Shown one piece after another: positions 61,670-64,000 of a stretch of DNA of 64,000 bases. The stretch covers positions 744,001 to 808,000 of the forward strand of contig NZ_CP006269.1 in NCBI RefSeq assembly GCF_000737535.1, given 5' to 3'. Position 1 is the first letter of the stretch. Each line of letters starts with the position of its first letter. This stretch comes from Synechococcus sp. KORDI-100. GTDB taxonomy: Bacteria > Cyanobacteriota > Cyanobacteriia > PCC-6307 > Cyanobiaceae. Made by a program: the position numbers and the translations under genes. A model generated the notes under the pieces. The model saw only the letters and a list, made by a program, of their open reading frames with translations, was not told the DNA's origin and did no database searches.

Positions 61670-61810
61670 TCAGCCTGCTGGGACCAGTCTCTCGCTCCAG
61701 TACACAACGGCACCCTGTGCCTCCAGTTCATGGCGACGGTGACGGGCACGGCACAGGGGAACGGTTTCCTCGAGCCTGCGGCCAGCTTGCAGCCAGCGAA
61801 TGAGAACCAC
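61670..61810 (-). CDS. Candidate 46-residue protein upstream of psbA
   Basis: A minus-strand frame starting GTG 61808-61810 reads VVLIRWLQAGRRLEETVPL, then CRARHRRHELEAQGAVVYW and ends SERLVPAG. It shows an amphipathic helix followed by basic residues, with good codon balance and no overlap with known genes. The start codon is GTG, and it ends 34 bp from the lipoprotein start. Existence is only supported by reading-frame quality. Confidence 0.4.
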   Translation of the reverse strand: MVLIRWLQAGRRLEETVPLCRARHRRHELEAQGAVVYWSERLVPAG

Positions 61811-61993
61811 GACACTCCCGGGTCAACCGGAGAATCTTAAATCTTCCTGTGAGTCTCAATGGACTGATTTGGTTGTGACGGTTGATCGCGCAATGTCCCA
61901 ACACACAGCGCAAACTTCCTTTACATTGGCACGAGGCAGGGCATCCCTGCCCTTCCTTAAACCGTTCCTCCGGGAACATTTCTTTCCGTTCTC

Positions 61994-63073
61994 ATGACCA
62001 CCACCCTCCAGCAGCGCTCCGGCGCTACCAGCTGGCAAGCCTTCTGCGAGTGGGTCACCTCCACCAACAACCGTCTGTACGTCGGTTGGTTCGGTGTGCT
62101 GATGATTCCCACCCTGCTGGCTGCCACCATCTGCTTCATCGTTGCCTTCGTCGCCGCACCTCCGGTCGACATTGACGGCATCCGTGAGCCTGTCGCTGGT
62201 TCTCTGATCTACGGCAACAACATCATCTCCGGTGCTGTTGTTCCGTCCTCCAACGCCATCGGCCTGCACTTCTACCCCATCTGGGAAGCTGCTTCCCTCG
62301 ATGAGTGGCTGTACAACGGCGGCCCCTACCAGCTGGTTGTCTTCCACTTCCTGATCGGCATCTTCTGCTACATGGGCCGCGAGTGGGAACTCTCCTACCG
62401 CCTCGGCATGCGCCCCTGGATCTGCGTTGCCTACAGCGCTCCTGTGGCTGCTGCCTCCGCCGTGTTCCTGGTGTACCCCTTCGGTCAGGGTTCCTTCTCT
62501 GACGGCATGCCCCTGGGCATCTCTGGCACCTTCAACTTCATGCTGGTGTTCCAGGCCGAGCACAACATCCTGATGCACCCCTTCCACATGATGGGCGTCG
62601 CAGGTGTCTTCGGTGGATCCCTGTTCTCCGCCATGCACGGTTCACTGGTGACCTCATCCCTGGTGCGTGAAACCACCGAGACCGAGTCCCAGAACTACGG
62701 CTACAAGTTCGGCCAAGAGGAAGAGACCTACAACATCGTGGCTGCCCACGGTTACTTCGGTCGCCTGATCTTCCAATACGCATCCTTCAACAACAGCCGC
62801 AGCCTCCACTTCTTCCTGGCTGCCTGGCCGGTTGTGGGCATCTGGTTCACCGCCCTCGGCGTGTCCACCATGGCCTTCAACCTGAACGGTTTCAACTTCA
62901 ACCAGTCCATCCTTGATGGTCAGGGCCGCGTCCTGAACACCTGGGCTGATGTGCTGAACCGCGCCAACCTCGGCATGGAAGTGATGCACGAGCGCAACGC
63001 TCACAACTTCCCCCTCGACCTGGCTGCCGCTGAGTCCACCCCTGTGGCTCTGCAGGCACCTGCAATCGGTTGA
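61994..63073 (+). CDS. psbA: Photosystem II D1 protein (D1:2-type, Glu130)
   Basis: 359 residues, reaction-centre core that binds the primary donor, pheophytin, QB and the Mn4CaO5 cluster. Five transmembrane helices are clear. Residue 130 is Glu ([15 protein letters not shown]), as in the D1:2 high-light/stress isoform; D1:1 forms carry Gln. Mn ligands are present (His332 and Glu333 in [15 protein letters not shown], with the DLAAAE processing site). QB region: VCAY-type and [15 protein letters not shown] strong terminator follows at 63132. Other psbA copies probably lie elsewhere. Confidence 0.98.
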   Translation: MTTTLQQRSGATSWQAFCEWVTSTNNRLYVGWFGVLMIPTLLAATICFIVAFVAAPPVDIDGIREPVAGSLIYGNNIISGAVVPSSNAIGLHFYPIWEAASLDEWLYNGGPYQLVVFHFLIGIFCYMGREWELSYRLGMRPWICVAYSAPVAAASAVFLVYPFGQGSFSDGMPLGISGTFNFMLVFQAEHNILMHPFHMMGVAGVFGGSLFSAMHGSLVTSSLVRETTETESQNYGYKFGQEEETYNIVAAHGYFGRLIFQYASFNNSRSLHFFLAAWPVVGIWFTALGVSTMAFNLNGFNFNQSILDGQGRVLNTWADVLNRANLGMEVMHERNAHNFPLDLAAAESTPVALQAPAIG

Positions 63074-63131
63074 TCTGGAATCAACCTGTTCGCTTTAGAA
63101 CAGCAAAAACGATTCAGATCAACTGAATCGG

Positions 63132-63161
63132 AAAGCCCTCGCCTCACGGCGAGGGCTTTTT
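63132..63161 (+). terminator. Intrinsic terminator after psbA
   Basis: AAAGCCCTCGCC and GGCGAGGGCTTTTT form a perfect 11-12 bp stem with the loop TCAC (63144-63147), followed by T bases. It lies about 60 bp after the psbA stop. Confidence 0.93.
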
Positions 63162-63226
63162 GTTGGTCTGCTCTCGGCGGCGCCATCACTCAGGGTTCAC
63201 CACCGCCAGGCTTGCTCAGCCGCGAT

Positions 63227-63610
63227 TCAGCTGGCTGCATCAAGCTCATCGAATGCTTCCTTCGTGGCCAGCAGAGCGTTGGTTGCAGCAGGAAAGCCAC
63301 AGTAGGCAATCATCTGGGTGATGATTTCAAGAATCTCAGCTCGGCTGCTGCCTGTGTTGAGAGCACCTTTGACATGAACCTTGAGTTCTGGCAACGCAAA
63401 CCCCTGGACTGTTAAAGCGGCAACAGTGCAAAGTTCGCGCGTTTTGTCGTCGACGACATCTCTTCGATAAAGCTCGCCAAAAGGAAACTCAACATTGACT
63501 TTGGCAAATTCAGGATAGATGTCATGAATAGCGCCTATCCACTTGTCAGCTGCATCTCCGAAGTGAGACCGCATTTCCTGCATGCCTTTGACGTATTGAG
63601 CGGACGACAT
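63227..63610 (-). CDS. Carboxymuconolactone decarboxylase family protein (single-Cys type)
   Basis: 127 residues. Domain: WIGAIHDIYPEFAKVNVEFPFG, RRDVVDDKTRELCTVAALTVQG, LPELKVHVKGALNTGSSRAEI, EIITQMIAYCGFPAATNALL. The AhpD-type CxxC of the paralogue at 27823 is reduced to one Cys (MIAYCG), so a peroxidase mechanism via a Cys pair is not possible here. Substrate is unknown. It is convergent with psbA. Confidence 0.85.
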   Translation of the reverse strand: MSSAQYVKGMQEMRSHFGDAADKWIGAIHDIYPEFAKVNVEFPFGELYRRDVVDDKTRELCTVAALTVQGFALPELKVHVKGALNTGSSRAEILEIITQMIAYCGFPAATNALLATKEAFDELDAAS

Positions 63611-63691
63611 GACTGTTCAAAAAGTTCTTCTTACCCATAGCAAGGCAGGGAAGAACACGATCTGTTCAACCGTTTGTAAACGAACACATCC

Positions 63692-64000
63692 ATGGCTTCT
63701 GGTCACTCGTGGGGTGGCCAGCTGGTTGGGTTGACCTGTTTTTCTGAGTTTGTTGCTGCGTTCAGCGATTTCGCTACCACTGGAGAGCATCCAAATCCTG
63801 CGTCAATGACGTTTGGCGATATCTTCCGCATCATTATTGCTTTGTTTATCCCACCGCTCGGGGTGTTCACCCAGGTGGGCTTTACAGCTCCTTTTTGGAT
63901 CAATCTTGTGATCTATTTATTCGCCGTTGGAGGATTGGGCTTTCCTTTACTTTTTGGTCTATGGCCAATTGCCGTCATTCATTCTATTTGGGTGATTCTT
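63692..64000 (+). CDS. PMP3/YqaE (UPF0057)-like membrane protein (partial)
   Basis: A plus-strand frame starting ATG 63692 and still open at the window end (103 codons). An N-terminal soluble part MASGHSWGGQLVGLTCFSEF is followed by the PMP3 core: FGDIFRIIIALFIPPLGVF, then WINLVIYLFAVGGLGFPLLF and PIAVIHSIWVIL. PMP3 proteins are small plasma-membrane proteins tied to cation and membrane-potential homeostasis. The N-terminal extension of about 40 residues is longer than usual. Confidence 0.8.
   Translation, partial: MASGHSWGGQLVGLTCFSEFVAAFSDFATTGEHPNPASMTFGDIFRIIIALFIPPLGVFTQVGFTAPFWINLVIYLFAVGGLGFPLLFGLWPIAVIHSIWVIL

Noticed and set aside
61856-62638. 260-residue minus-strand frame across psbA
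   Set aside because: Antisense to strongly conserved psbA; open only because of psbA codon bias (His, Glu and Gly-rich translation).
63703-63903. 66-residue minus-strand frame at the right edge
   Set aside because: The plus strand encodes a PMP3-like protein with clear hydrophobic segments, so the minus frame is a shadow.

Overview
The window is chromosomal DNA from a unicellular cyanobacterium, most likely marine Synechococcus or a close Cyanobium relative. It carries psbB (partial), psbM, petBD, psaE, psbA, a CP12-like gene, minCDE, a BicA-like SulP transporter and a Mg-type hemB. Genes are compact, short overlaps are frequent, and several photosystem genes stand alone. This placement rests on gene content and sequence style; no database search was possible.

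Layout: (1) 0-11.2 kb is core. It holds psbB' | ferredoxin-psbM, a tandem Usp, thioesterase-dprA-prmC-tsaC in a near-overlapping run, tRNA-Thr(UGU), a minus-strand run ctpA-HD hydrolase-minC-minD-minE-small LuxR-tRNA, and petB-petD. (2) 11.3-25.4 kb mixes carbon metabolism with housekeeping: GH100 invertase, psaE-mutM, an unknown HTH-like protein, recQ, a LysM protein, an aldehyde dehydrogenase, and glpK-glpD between two GH13 enzymes. It ends with tRNA-Thr(GGU) and tRNA-Tyr(GUA). (3) 26.6-44.8 kb, after aroQ-miaE, is an accessory region that is visibly more AT-rich. It encodes a Coq4-motif protein, a CMD/AhpD-like protein, a DJ-1/PfpI protein, two SnoaL-like proteins, a TPR/2OG-oxygenase protein, an AGE-STAS fusion, GlgX, a 1458-residue RTX multicopper oxidase, a VOC protein, TolC and a tandem EthD-like protein. 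(4) 44.9-64 kb returns to core: thioredoxin-like/BicA-like pair, dnaJ, hemB, glyoxalase-mutS2, sugar ABC ATPase, obgE, CP12-like, ABC-F/DUF2301/GST, aspartoacylase, tandem secreted paralogues, psbA (D1:2-type, Glu130), a second CMD protein and a partial PMP3 protein.

How the genes may work together: photosystem, cytochrome b6f and Calvin-cycle regulation genes sit beside carbon-storage and compatible-solute enzymes (invertase, trehalose synthase-like, GH13, GlgX, GlpKD). The accessory region combines a probably secreted copper oxidase and an outer-membrane export channel with several small-molecule enzyme families (VOC, EthD, SnoaL, DJ-1, CMD, Coq4-like). A joint role in extracellular oxidation of phenolics, quinones or metals, plus handling of the products, is the best hypothesis. 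It is inference only.
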